From positions 1 through 43,066 of the forward strand of contig CANCLQ010000009.1 in NCBI GenBank assembly GCA_947378845.1: DNA of 43,066 nt, given 5' to 3'. Under the pieces are notes generated by a model. That model worked only from the letters and a program-made list of their open reading frames with translations, was not told the origin of the DNA and did not search any database. Shown here one piece after another: positions 16,517 through 24,624 of this stretch; the first letter of the stretch is position 1; every line of letters starts with the position of its first letter. A program made the translations under genes and the position numbers. This DNA comes from Opitutia bacterium. GTDB lineage: Bacteria; Verrucomicrobiota; Verrucomicrobiia; Opitutales; UBA953.

Positions 16517-18511
16517 ATGTCTCTCTCAAACGCCTCCGACCTTTCCCGTTCAGCCACCGAAGCCCGTGGACTTGCCATGGACGCCGTGGCCGCTTGCCAC
16601 TCCGGACACTTGGGCCTGCCCCTTGGTGCCGCTGAAATTGGCGCCGTTCTTTACGGAAATTTCCTTCGTCACGACCCAGCCGACCCTCTCTGGATTAATC
16701 GCGATCGCTTCGTACTCTCCGCTGGTCACGGCTCGATGTTCATCTACGGCTGGCTTCACCTCGCAGGTTTTGATCTGCCCATCGAAGAAGTAAAAGCCTT
16801 CCGCAAACTTCACAGCAAAACCCCTGGTCACCCTGAGTTCGGCGAAACCCACGGCGTGGAAGCTACCACCGGACCTCTCGGTCAAGGCACAGGCAACATC
16901 GTTGGTATGGCTATGGCCGCTAAAATGGCCGCCGGACATTTCAACACTCCTGAACACAAAATCTTTGATCACTTCGTTGTCGGCCTCGCTGGCGATGGCT
17001 GTCTCCAAGAAGGTATCTCTCAAGAAGCCGCTTCTTTCGCCGGTCGTTTCGGTCTCGATAACTTAATCATGCTTTATGACTCCAACGATGTGACGTTGGA
17101 TGCGATGGCTTCTAAAACTCAGAACGAAGACACCGCTAAACGCTACGAAGCTGCCAACTGGGAAGTCTTCACTGTTAAACAAGGCAATGAACTCGCTCCT
17201 ATCGCCGAAGCACTCGATGCCGCACGTGCAAGCAAGAGCGGTAAGCCTAAATTAATCATTTGCAAAACCGTTATCGCTAAGGGTATCGCCGAAGTTCAAG
17301 GCACCGCCAAGGGTCACGGCGAAGCAGGCGTTAAGTTTATCGACGCCGCCCGCAAGTCCATCGGTCTACCTGATGAAAAGTTCTTCGTTTCTCCTGAAAC
17401 CAAAAAATTCTTTGCCGCACGCAAAGCAAAACAAGCCGCCGACCACGCTGCGTGGAATAAAACCTTTGCCGCCTGGTCCGCCGCTAACCCTGCGAAAGCC
17501 GCTCTCATCGCCAAAGCCCAAGCGGGCGACCACGGCGACGTCCAAGCACTCTTGGCCGCTATCCCTGAGTTCGGTAAGAACGCTCTCGCTACCCGCGTTT
17601 CAGGTGAGACCTGTATCAATGCCGTCGCTAAAGCATCACCTCTCGTAATTTCTGGATCAGCCGACTTACACGGCTCGACCAAGAATTACATCAAGGACGT
17701 CGGCGACTTCGACATCGCTACACCTGCCGGACGTAATTTATATTTCGGTATTCGCGAACACGGCATGGGCGCCATCATCAATGGTGTAGCTTACCATGGT
17801 ATCTTCAAAGCTTCGGGTGCTACTTTCCTGACTTTCTCCGATTACCTCCGTCCTTCGATCCGCGTAGCAGCTCTCGCCAAACTCCAAGCCTTCTACATCT
17901 TCACGCACGACTCCGTCGGCGTAGGCGAAGACGGTCCAACTCACCAACCCGTCGAAACCGTCAGCGCTCTGCGTTGCATCCCTAATCTCGACGTGTTGCG
18001 TCCTGCTGACGCTGAAGAAACCGCTGCGGCTTACGCCCACGCCGTATCACGTCGCGACGGCCCTGTAGCCCTTATTCTCTCGCGTCAAAACGTTCCTTCA
18101 CTCGACAGCATTCCAGTGGCTACACGCCGCCAAGGCACGCTCAAGGGTGCTTACATTGCACGTAAAGAAACCGCCGCACTCACTCACATCCTGATCGGTA
18201 CTGGTAGTGAATTACAATTGGCACTCGCTGCCGCCGAAGAACTCGGTGCCGGCGTACGCGTCGTCTCAATGCCTTCGATGGAAATCTTCAGCCGCCAATC
18301 CAAAGCCTACCAAGAAGAAGTTCTCCCTGTGTCCTGCACCAAGCGTGTCAGCATCGAAGCGGGTGTGACGATTTCGTGGGGCCGATACGTTGGCACGGCC
18401 GGTAAAGCCCTCGGTACGGATCGCTTCGGACTCAGCGCCCCTGGCGACATCGCAATGCGCGAGCTCGGCATGACCAAGGAAGCCGTAGTCGCCGCCGCTG
18501 AAGCACTCTAA
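16517..18511 (+). CDS. tkt: Transketolase
   Basis: TPP-dependent transfer of two-carbon units in the pentose phosphate pathway. The 664-residue protein has the N-terminal PP domain with SGHLGLPLGAAEIGAVLY (near 30-45), the TPP motif GDGCLQEGISQEA...YDSNDVTLD (about 155-197), the middle domain with the catalytic-base region GIREHGMGAIINGVA (about 415), HDSVGVGEDGPTHQPVE, and a C-terminal domain. The ATG at 16517 was chosen since residues from MSLSNASDLSRSA match family starts; the frame is open 49 codons upstream inside the divergent hisI gene. Codon use is strongly biased to a small set, in line with high expression. It has its own strong bidirectional terminator. Confidence 0.97.
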   Translation: MSLSNASDLSRSATEARGLAMDAVAACHSGHLGLPLGAAEIGAVLYGNFLRHDPADPLWINRDRFVLSAGHGSMFIYGWLHLAGFDLPIEEVKAFRKLHSKTPGHPEFGETHGVEATTGPLGQGTGNIVGMAMAAKMAAGHFNTPEHKIFDHFVVGLAGDGCLQEGISQEAASFAGRFGLDNLIMLYDSNDVTLDAMASKTQNEDTAKRYEAANWEVFTVKQGNELAPIAEALDAARASKSGKPKLIICKTVIAKGIAEVQGTAKGHGEAGVKFIDAARKSIGLPDEKFFVSPETKKFFAARKAKQAADHAAWNKTFAAWSAANPAKAALIAKAQAGDHGDVQALLAAIPEFGKNALATRVSGETCINAVAKASPLVISGSADLHGSTKNYIKDVGDFDIATPAGRNLYFGIREHGMGAIINGVAYHGIFKASGATFLTFSDYLRPSIRVAALAKLQAFYIFTHDSVGVGEDGPTHQPVETVSALRCIPNLDVLRPADAEETAAAYAHAVSRRDGPVALILSRQNVPSLDSIPVATRRQGTLKGAYIARKETAALTHILIGTGSELQLALAAAEELGAGVRVVSMPSMEIFSRQSKAYQEEVLPVSCTKRVSIEAGVTISWGRYVGTAGKALGTDRFGLSAPGDIAMRELGMTKEAVVAAAEAL

Positions 18512-18531
18512 GTTAATTAAGTACTAAAAAC

Positions 18532-18565
18532 AAACAGCCGAACCTCTCGAGGTTCGGCTGTTTTT
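18532..18565. terminator. Bidirectional terminator between tkt and the beta-propeller gene
   Basis: CAGCCGAACC (18535-18544) pairs with GGTTCGGCTG (18551-18560), loop TCTCGA, flanked by AAACA and TGTTTTT. T-runs on both strands (TTTTT here, TTTGTTTTT on the other) mean it can end both convergent genes. Confidence 0.93.
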
Positions 18566-18571
18566 ATATAT

Positions 18572-19474
18572 TTATTTAACGTCCGTTAGCTGGGACACCG
18601 GAACCGTATACAAATCACCCTGCTCCGAACCAATCAACAGGGTGTTCGTATTCAACCAAGCACAGCCCTCCACCTGCCAAGATTGCACTGGCGGATTGAT
18701 TAGTGCAAAGCATGCGGGGCCGTTAAAAAATTCTTCACCAGATGCAGGCAATTTAAATACCCAAATATTTCGGTAAGTAAGAATCGCGAGCGACTTGCCG
18801 TCAGGCGAAACGGATGCATCGGTCACCATTCCTTGAGCGTCAAAGCGTGCGACCTTACGTAATGCCACTTGATTATTTTCGGCTTTAATTTCGGCGCACC
18901 ATAGATCCGTCAATGTATCGCGGCGATGCTTCGTTAAAAGATACACTTTTCCGTTCGAAACAAAGACCGCTTCGCAGTCGTGAGCCAAATCGGGATCTGG
19001 AAACGAAGTTTGATCGGGCCAAGCAAAACTTAATTTCCTGACCTCACCTGCGTCGGCCGCACTTAAATCGGGCTCCTTAAAAAGCAAAAGGGACAGCTCT
19101 TTGCGGGTGGAAAGATTGTTGCCGACGTCCGCGATAATCAGGTTGCCGTCAGCATCGCCTGCCAATGCCTCCCAGTCGACGTTCTTGGAGCCTTTGAGCA
19201 GCACACCGCCTTTTCCATTAGCCAATCCACCATCAGCAAATACGGGCACCACCTCGGTTTTATTACCCGAATCGGAGAGCGTCCAAAACACACCAGGATG
19301 ACGATTACTTGCCCAAAGCGCCGAACACTCGGGCACAATCTTACGGTTTAATTTGCCGCTCGAATGTAAATCGATGGCTACAACCTCAGGTAAAACTCGT
19401 GTAACTGGTACAGGCTCTGCCGCCAACAAACCCAAAGCCGATGACAGAAAAATCAGTGACCATGGCCAACGCAT
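18572..19474 (-). CDS. Secreted beta-propeller protein of unknown function
   Basis: 300 residues with a signal peptide (MRWPWSLIFLSSALGLLAAE, cleavage about residue 19). The body is a repeated beta-blade pattern: VFWTLSDSGN, DWEALAGDADGNLIIADVGNN, DLAHDCEAVFVSNGKVYLLTK, VSPDGKSLAILTYRNIWVF, and VEGCAWLNTNTLLIGSEQGDLYTVP. The DWEALA...DGNL.IADVGNN and EAVF motifs recall the SdiA-regulated/phytase-like esterase propellers, but I cannot assign an activity. ATG 19474 was preferred over 19492 because AAGGA sits 7 bases in front of it. It shares a terminator with tkt and is divergent from ruvC. Confidence 0.75.
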   Translation of the reverse strand: MRWPWSLIFLSSALGLLAAEPVPVTRVLPEVVAIDLHSSGKLNRKIVPECSALWASNRHPGVFWTLSDSGNKTEVVPVFADGGLANGKGGVLLKGSKNVDWEALAGDADGNLIIADVGNNLSTRKELSLLLFKEPDLSAADAGEVRKLSFAWPDQTSFPDPDLAHDCEAVFVSNGKVYLLTKHRRDTLTDLWCAEIKAENNQVALRKVARFDAQGMVTDASVSPDGKSLAILTYRNIWVFKLPASGEEFFNGPACFALINPPVQSWQVEGCAWLNTNTLLIGSEQGDLYTVPVSQLTDVK

Positions 19475-19565
19475 AACCCAATCCTTAGGCATCCATTAAA
19501 TTTAGCAACCCAAGGAATAACCTTTTGCCTTCCTCGCCGCTTTGCCTGCAATCTCCTTCCTCAAC

Positions 19566-20159
19566 ATGGCACGCAAATCCGCACGCGCACTTTGGACCGC
19601 TAAAATTGTTAACGGTGCTTTGCCCGCCCCCAGTAAAGTTAAAAAGAAAAGTCCATCGCCCGCACCTACTGCTCGTCGTGGATCTTCTGCAATTATTATT
19701 GGTATCGATCCATCGCTTCGCGGCACTGGCCTTGCGGTCATCGACACTCGCGTCACACCACCCCGACTTCTCTCCAGCCACACCGTCAAGGTGCCTGCCA
19801 AACTAGAGGCTTACGAATGCCTCGGTCAAATTGCCGAGTATGTTGAAAAGATGGTAAAGCAATTCGGCGTCACCGAAGCTGCCATCGAAGAAACGATTTA
19901 CGTTCAGAACTTTCGTACCGCACAAGCCATGGGCGCTTCGCGCGGCGCAGCACTAAGTGTGCTGGCTCGTCTTAACGTAACTGTCAGCGAATACGCCCCC
20001 AAGAGAATCAAGCTCGCAGTCACCGGTCACGGCTCCGCCTCAAAGGAACAAGTCGGTCGAATGATTAAAGCCGTGTTTGGTCTCAGCAAAGAACTACCGC
20101 TCGACGAATCAGACGCCGCCGGTGTAGCCCTTTGCCACGCCTACACAGCACGCGCTTAG
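19566..20159 (+). CDS. ruvC: Crossover junction endodeoxyribonuclease RuvC
   Basis: Resolves Holliday junctions during recombination repair with RuvAB. The catalytic acidic residues are visible: Asp48 (IIIGIDPSLRGTG), Glu108 (AAIEETIYVQNFRTA), Asp180 and Asp183 (LDESDAAGVALCHAY). A 40-residue basic, Pro/Ala-rich extension (MARKSARALW...KVKKKSPSPAPTARR) precedes the RuvC domain and is not typical; it may add DNA binding. A start at an internal codon is possible but no ATG lies closer to the domain. The stop overlaps the stop of the convergent fusion gene by 3 bp. ruvA/ruvB are not in the window. Confidence 0.93.
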   Translation: MARKSARALWTAKIVNGALPAPSKVKKKSPSPAPTARRGSSAIIIGIDPSLRGTGLAVIDTRVTPPRLLSSHTVKVPAKLEAYECLGQIAEYVEKMVKQFGVTEAAIEETIYVQNFRTAQAMGASRGAALSVLARLNVTVSEYAPKRIKLAVTGHGSASKEQVGRMIKAVFGLSKELPLDESDAAGVALCHAYTARA

Positions 20160-22762
20160 TCTTCGTGGATGACAAAGGTGTCCGAACGACCGCGGGCCTG
20201 ACTCCATCGTGCGAGCAATTCATTCAACGGAACAGGACGAACATTCTGTTTGAGATTTTGCGCACCCGTTTGCACGCAAACAGCCAACTGCTGCCAGACG
20301 GCACGGTAAGAGCGACTAAAGCGCAACGATTCATCACGCACCAAGCTGGAGACGTGACAGCAACCACCAACTTCGGTGACCGTAAATCGGCCGGCACGTA
20401 ATTCCGCTTCATTAACTGCGCGCACATCGAAACGTGCAAAGTGTAAGGCCGGGAAGCGTTTTGCAAAAAGTGTGATAGCCTGCGCAAGCTCAGCAGTCAT
20501 TAGATCATGACGATGTACGCATCGCGCACCGTGTCCGTAGCTGCCCGAAAGATTTAGTACGACTTTTACGCCCGCAGGAATGATGTTATTTAATTCACGG
20601 TCGTGACAGCGTAGATAAAGCTCCCCGCGAGAAACCGCATACTCATCGAGCCAAATAAGTTCTTCCAAAGTTTGCTCACCGTCGCCCATCACAACCACAT
20701 CTTTCTTTTGAACAATAGCCATGATGTGTCCGTCGTCCTGACCTGGGTTGCGACGCCAAACAATTTCATACTCCAGCCCAGCGATGTATTTCTGCAGAAC
20801 GAAATCTTCCGTCGCTGCTTCTACCAATCGTCGCAGTTGTTCTTCGTTACGCACGTAGCGCATTCCCGCGCCATCCTCCGATACCTCCGGCTTGAAAACC
20901 ACTGGGTAACCATGACAAACCGCAAAAGCTACTGCCTCTTTTAAGCGCTCTGCGACTGCATCCTCCAAGGAAAGTGCCAACGTTGGGCAACAACGCGAAT
21001 CACGTTGGAACGGACGCAATAAGAGCGACTTCGAGTCACCAATGAAGCCTCCGATACGACCGAATGAAGGATTAGCTGAGGCAAAAGCAGTCAAGCTTCG
21101 GTGACGTAAACTCTGGAAAATAATTCCTAAACGAATCGGGAAGTAGATCAGCCATGCAGGCCACAAGGATGGCTGAATTAAATTGCGCACCTTCATGACA
21201 ATCTGGCGACGTCCGCGCCATGTCAGTGCCGGCACCAACCAGTGTGTAATAAAATGCAGCGCTAACAATAAGCCGAGCACGACCCAAAGTGCGTTGCTCT
21301 TAAATCGATGCAGCTCACTCATCCCTGCTTCTCCGAATTTATAACCGACCCAAATCAATGGCGGAGTCCAAATCAACGCCGCCACAAATAACAACAAGCT
21401 CAACCTTCTCAAATCGAGCTTCATGATACCCGCCGTAACAAACGTGGGCAAGCGACTGGCTGGAACGAAGCGCGAACTAACCACAACGAGCATCCCCTTT
21501 GGGGTAGAGAACCATCCCGACCATTGGTTAACCTTGTGCTCGGGAATGAGCCACTTCAACGGGGCGCGTCGAATCGCCTGACGTCCAAAGACCCGACCAA
21601 ACATATACAAAGTAAGATCGCCAATCACGATGCCTACAAAACACGCTGCTGTAGCCGACCAAAAATCAAGCATACCAATCGCCACTAACAAACCAGCCGC
21701 CAAGCACGTTGGATCCTCAGCAACAAAGGTACAAAGAATAATTACTACTAATAAAATCCAGAAGCGCACCCCATGTGCCTTCGGCAATGGCGGCATATCA
21801 CTGCCAACCGAACTCGCCTTGGGGGGTGCACTCACAAAATCTACAATCGCACCGACCACTTCATCCTGATGTGCGAAGACAGCATTACGCCCACCAGGTA
21901 AAAGCTTCAAAATAGATCCTGGTACAAGCTTTGCAGAATACTCAGCCGACTCTACAGGCGTCAGCCAATCACGCTTACCGTGAACAATGAGTAACGGCTC
22001 AGAAAGGTTACTTAAAATCTTATCATTATCTGATAAATCCGTATCGAAAATCGTTCGAGCATAGTCGCGATCCCATGGCAATAAATCTGCCGCACCGAAA
22101 TTAGGCGTCAGGCGCGACACACTCCAGAAAAACGCACCCTGAAATCCGTAGACGATTTTATTCACCAAAGGATTTCCGAGTAGCTCATACGGCTGAACTC
22201 CTGGTGAAGAAAGTAAAATTACCGTTTGTACACGATCATGATGGTCGGCGGCTAAATTAAGTGCCGCGGCACCACCATATCCGTGACCAATCACGTGGTA
22301 CTGCTGAATACCTAACTTCTTAAGCATCGCCGCAACGACTTCGGCATTGGCTTCCATCGAGTGACTTGGGACGTCGCCCTTGCTGGTATTAAAACCAGGA
22401 AGGAAAGGTTCGACCACTGCCACACATCCCGTCTGCGCCAATGCCTCACAAAACTTCGAACCCTTGTTACACCATGGCAAGCGATGCAGATAGACGACTA
22501 CTGGCTTATTGCCTGGCGAATTATTTTCGTCGAAGCCGTAGAGTTTGTACTGAACGGGAATTAATTGATCCGTCGGCGCGACTTTATCATTCTTAAAATC
22601 AAATGCAGGCACCAGAATCGCTTGATGATTAGAGACCGTCTCAATCTGTTTTAAAAACGGGAACGCCGCCGAGAGTCCTAATAAAATAACATAACCCAAA
22701 ATGACCCACCATTTCGTGGGCACACGCCAAAGGTACGGATTGCGTGGGGCGGGAGACTCCAT
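20156..22762 (-). CDS. Three-domain membrane protein: degenerate alpha/beta-hydrolase + VTT (DedA/SNARE-associated) + ATP-grasp
   Basis: 868 residues. Residues 17-37 are a transmembrane anchor. About 85-312 is an alpha/beta-hydrolase fold, but the nucleophile elbow reads GHGYGG (Gly161, GGA codon 22280-22282, where Ser is usual) and the expected catalytic His of GGH reads Arg292 (LLPGGRNA); Asp265 remains. About 330-515 is a VTT/DedA-like domain (VAEDPTCLAAGLLVAIG, SRFVPASRLPTFVTAGI), membrane embedded. A linker at 534-582 (LWPAWLIYFPIR, ANPSFGRIGGFIGDSK) leads to an ATP-grasp domain (about 595-830; VVFKPEVSEDGAGMRYV, ATEDFVLQKYIAG, GDGEQTLEEL, FARFDVRA, TVTEVGG). I recall VTT plus ATP-grasp proteins with the same linker in other bacteria, of unknown function. 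Start 22762 was preferred; a longer ATG start (22798) is also open. Its function is unknown; perhaps lipid or cell-envelope modification. Confidence 0.85.
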   Translation of the reverse strand: MESPAPRNPYLWRVPTKWWVILGYVILLGLSAAFPFLKQIETVSNHQAILVPAFDFKNDKVAPTDQLIPVQYKLYGFDENNSPGNKPVVVYLHRLPWCNKGSKFCEALAQTGCVAVVEPFLPGFNTSKGDVPSHSMEANAEVVAAMLKKLGIQQYHVIGHGYGGAAALNLAADHHDRVQTVILLSSPGVQPYELLGNPLVNKIVYGFQGAFFWSVSRLTPNFGAADLLPWDRDYARTIFDTDLSDNDKILSNLSEPLLIVHGKRDWLTPVESAEYSAKLVPGSILKLLPGGRNAVFAHQDEVVGAIVDFVSAPPKASSVGSDMPPLPKAHGVRFWILLVVIILCTFVAEDPTCLAAGLLVAIGMLDFWSATAACFVGIVIGDLTLYMFGRVFGRQAIRRAPLKWLIPEHKVNQWSGWFSTPKGMLVVVSSRFVPASRLPTFVTAGIMKLDLRRLSLLLFVAALIWTPPLIWVGYKFGEAGMSELHRFKSNALWVVLGLLLALHFITHWLVPALTWRGRRQIVMKVRNLIQPSLWPAWLIYFPIRLGIIFQSLRHRSLTAFASANPSFGRIGGFIGDSKSLLLRPFQRDSRCCPTLALSLEDAVAERLKEAVAFAVCHGYPVVFKPEVSEDGAGMRYVRNEEQLRRLVEAATEDFVLQKYIAGLEYEIVWRRNPGQDDGHIMAIVQKKDVVVMGDGEQTLEELIWLDEYAVSRGELYLRCHDRELNNIIPAGVKVVLNLSGSYGHGARCVHRHDLMTAELAQAITLFAKRFPALHFARFDVRAVNEAELRAGRFTVTEVGGCCHVSSLVRDESLRFSRSYRAVWQQLAVCVQTGAQNLKQNVRPVPLNELLARWSQARGRSDTFVIHED

Positions 22763-22835
22763 CACCACACTCAATGACCAAAGCCCGACATGGGGCAAGA
22801 CGGGAAGGCACAGAAATCAGTCTAACCTCGGATTT

Positions 22836-23279
22836 ATGGCTTCCTTAAATGTATCATCCCCCTTTCTCTTCTTAAACGTGCAAAACACCGGACACGAGCT
22901 ACCAGGCCTACGAGTCACCATTGATAAGGTGGTCCACCACCGTGATGCCAATTTCCCGCCCGAAACACCGCACGCTTTCGTCTACTTTCTCACCATCAGC
23001 AACGTCTCACAGTATACCGTCAAAATGCTCGGGCGTAAATGGATCATCCGTTCTCCCGATGGCACCGTCGAAATCGTCGAAGGCGATGGCATCGTCGGAC
23101 AGACTCCTGAAATCGCACCTGGTGGACAATTCTCCTACAACAGTTACCACCTTGCTAGTGGTCCAGTAACCGCCGAGGGAGCTTTTCACGGACAAACGGA
23201 TGACGGTCAGCGCATTTTTGTGCGCATACCCTCCTTTGCTATGACGCCACCTCCCACAACTTTACATGAGACTGACTGA
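22836..23279 (+). CDS. apaG: ApaG domain protein
   Basis: ApaG is a small fibronectin-like protein linked to Co2+ resistance and, by neighbourhood, to RNA and Ap4A processes; its activity is unresolved. The 147-residue protein has the ApaG core: AFVYFLTISNVSQYTVKMLGRKW, DGTVEIVEGDGIVGQTPEIAPGGQFSYNSYHL, GAFHGQTDDGQRIFVRIPSF. ATG 22836 was chosen; no Shine-Dalgarno is obvious, and in-frame sequence further upstream lies within the divergent gene. Its end overlaps the following nuclease gene by 14 bp. First gene of the three-gene overlap cluster apaG - beta-CASP nuclease - amidase. Confidence 0.9.
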   Translation: MASLNVSSPFLFLNVQNTGHELPGLRVTIDKVVHHRDANFPPETPHAFVYFLTISNVSQYTVKMLGRKWIIRSPDGTVEIVEGDGIVGQTPEIAPGGQFSYNSYHLASGPVTAEGAFHGQTDDGQRIFVRIPSFAMTPPPTTLHETD

Positions 23280-24624
23280 TTTAAATTCTGGCCGCGAAAT
23301 CGGCGCCAATTGTTTACTGCTCGAATTCGGCGGACTACGCATCGTCCTCGATTGCGGCATGCATCCCAAGCACGAAGGAAAACCATCGCTGCCAAAACTC
23401 GATCTCATTCAAGGGAGCATCGACGGGGTCATCCTCACGCACTGCCACCTTGATCACCTCGGCTCGCTACCCGTCTTACTTCGTCAACACCCTGGGTCAC
23501 GCGTCTACACTTCGGCAGCGTCTGCCCTCTTCGCTCGTAGATTATTATCTAACTCGATTCAGGTCATGAAACGTCAACGCGAAGAAAACGGAAACCAAGA
23601 TCTTCCGATGTACGTTGAACAAGATGTTGAACGTGTTGAAAATGCCCTTGCCGCCGTACCTCTCGCCAACCCTCGTAAAATCGGGCGCGGCGGTGAAGAA
23701 ATCAGCCTTTCGTTTCACTTAGCTGGACACGTTGCAGGCGCGGTGGGTTGCATGATTGAACACCGCAAGAAGCGACACTTCTTTACGGGCGACGTACACT
23801 TTCAAGCTCAGCGCACCGTCGGTGCTGCGGCCTTCCCACGCGAGCCGGTCGACACCCTAGTTATGGAATGCACACGCGGAGCAACCGCGTCCATTCCTGG
23901 CTTCACTCGCGCCAAAGAAGAGGCTCGTTTGATTAAAGCCATCAATCGCGTCGCCGATGCGGGCGGCTCAATTCTACTCCCTGCTTTTGCCTTCGGCCGC
24001 ATGCAGGAAATTTTAAAACTTTTAGATGAAACCGCCGCCGCTGGAAATTTAGCCGACGTTCCAATTTTCTGCTCAGGACTGGGAATGGATTTATGCAACT
24101 ACCTTGATGAGGCATCAAAAAAAACCAAACAGGTAAACTTTAGCAGAAAAATTCTCCAAGAGCTCAATGTACTGCCGCTATCGCGTCGCTACGTACAACC
24201 TGGAAAAAATATGTCCGAACCAGGGATCTACGTTCTCTCTAGCGGTATGTTGGTTGAGAAAACCCCCGCGTGGCGTGTCGCAGCGAATATTTTAGACCAC
24301 AAAGAGAACGCTGTATTTTTCGTGGGTTATTGCGATCCCGACACTCCAGGTGGAGAACTAATCGGTATGGCACCTGGTGGAGAATTTAAATTTAAGGGGC
24401 TCGACCACACCTCGACATTACGTGCCGAAGTTGAACGTTTCCACCTCAGTGGACACGCGGATCGCGAAGAGTTAATCGACTTCGCTCAAGCCCTTGCGCC
24501 TAAAGACATCATCCTGACCCACGGCGACCCACCCGCTCGCGCCTGGATGAAAGAGACTTTGAGTAAGCTCATGCCTGCGACACGTATTCACGACCCCGAA
24601 CCTGGCGTCGCCATTGAACTGTGA
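23266..24624 (+). CDS. Metallo-beta-lactamase/beta-CASP nuclease (Ysh1-like)
   Basis: Zinc-dependent RNA-processing nuclease family (452 residues). Motif 2 is HCHLDHLG (H-x-H-x-D-H), motif 3 His in AGHVAGAVG, motif 4 Asp in TGDVHF; the beta-CASP region has AFAFGRMQEILKLL, SSGMLVEKTPAWRVAANIL and motif C HLSGHADREELIDFAQAL, then ILTHGD. It lacks the KH domain of archaeal homologues. Many bacterial members are annotated as RNA exonucleases, but RNA as substrate is not shown here. The ATG lies inside the end of apaG (14-bp overlap), and its stop TGA overlaps the GTG start of the amidase by 4 bp, so all three genes are translationally coupled. Confidence 0.93.
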   Translation: MRLTDLNSGREIGANCLLLEFGGLRIVLDCGMHPKHEGKPSLPKLDLIQGSIDGVILTHCHLDHLGSLPVLLRQHPGSRVYTSAASALFARRLLSNSIQVMKRQREENGNQDLPMYVEQDVERVENALAAVPLANPRKIGRGGEEISLSFHLAGHVAGAVGCMIEHRKKRHFFTGDVHFQAQRTVGAAAFPREPVDTLVMECTRGATASIPGFTRAKEEARLIKAINRVADAGGSILLPAFAFGRMQEILKLLDETAAAGNLADVPIFCSGLGMDLCNYLDEASKKTKQVNFSRKILQELNVLPLSRRYVQPGKNMSEPGIYVLSSGMLVEKTPAWRVAANILDHKENAVFFVGYCDPDTPGGELIGMAPGGEFKFKGLDHTSTLRAEVERFHLSGHADREELIDFAQALAPKDIILTHGDPPARAWMKETLSKLMPATRIHDPEPGVAIEL

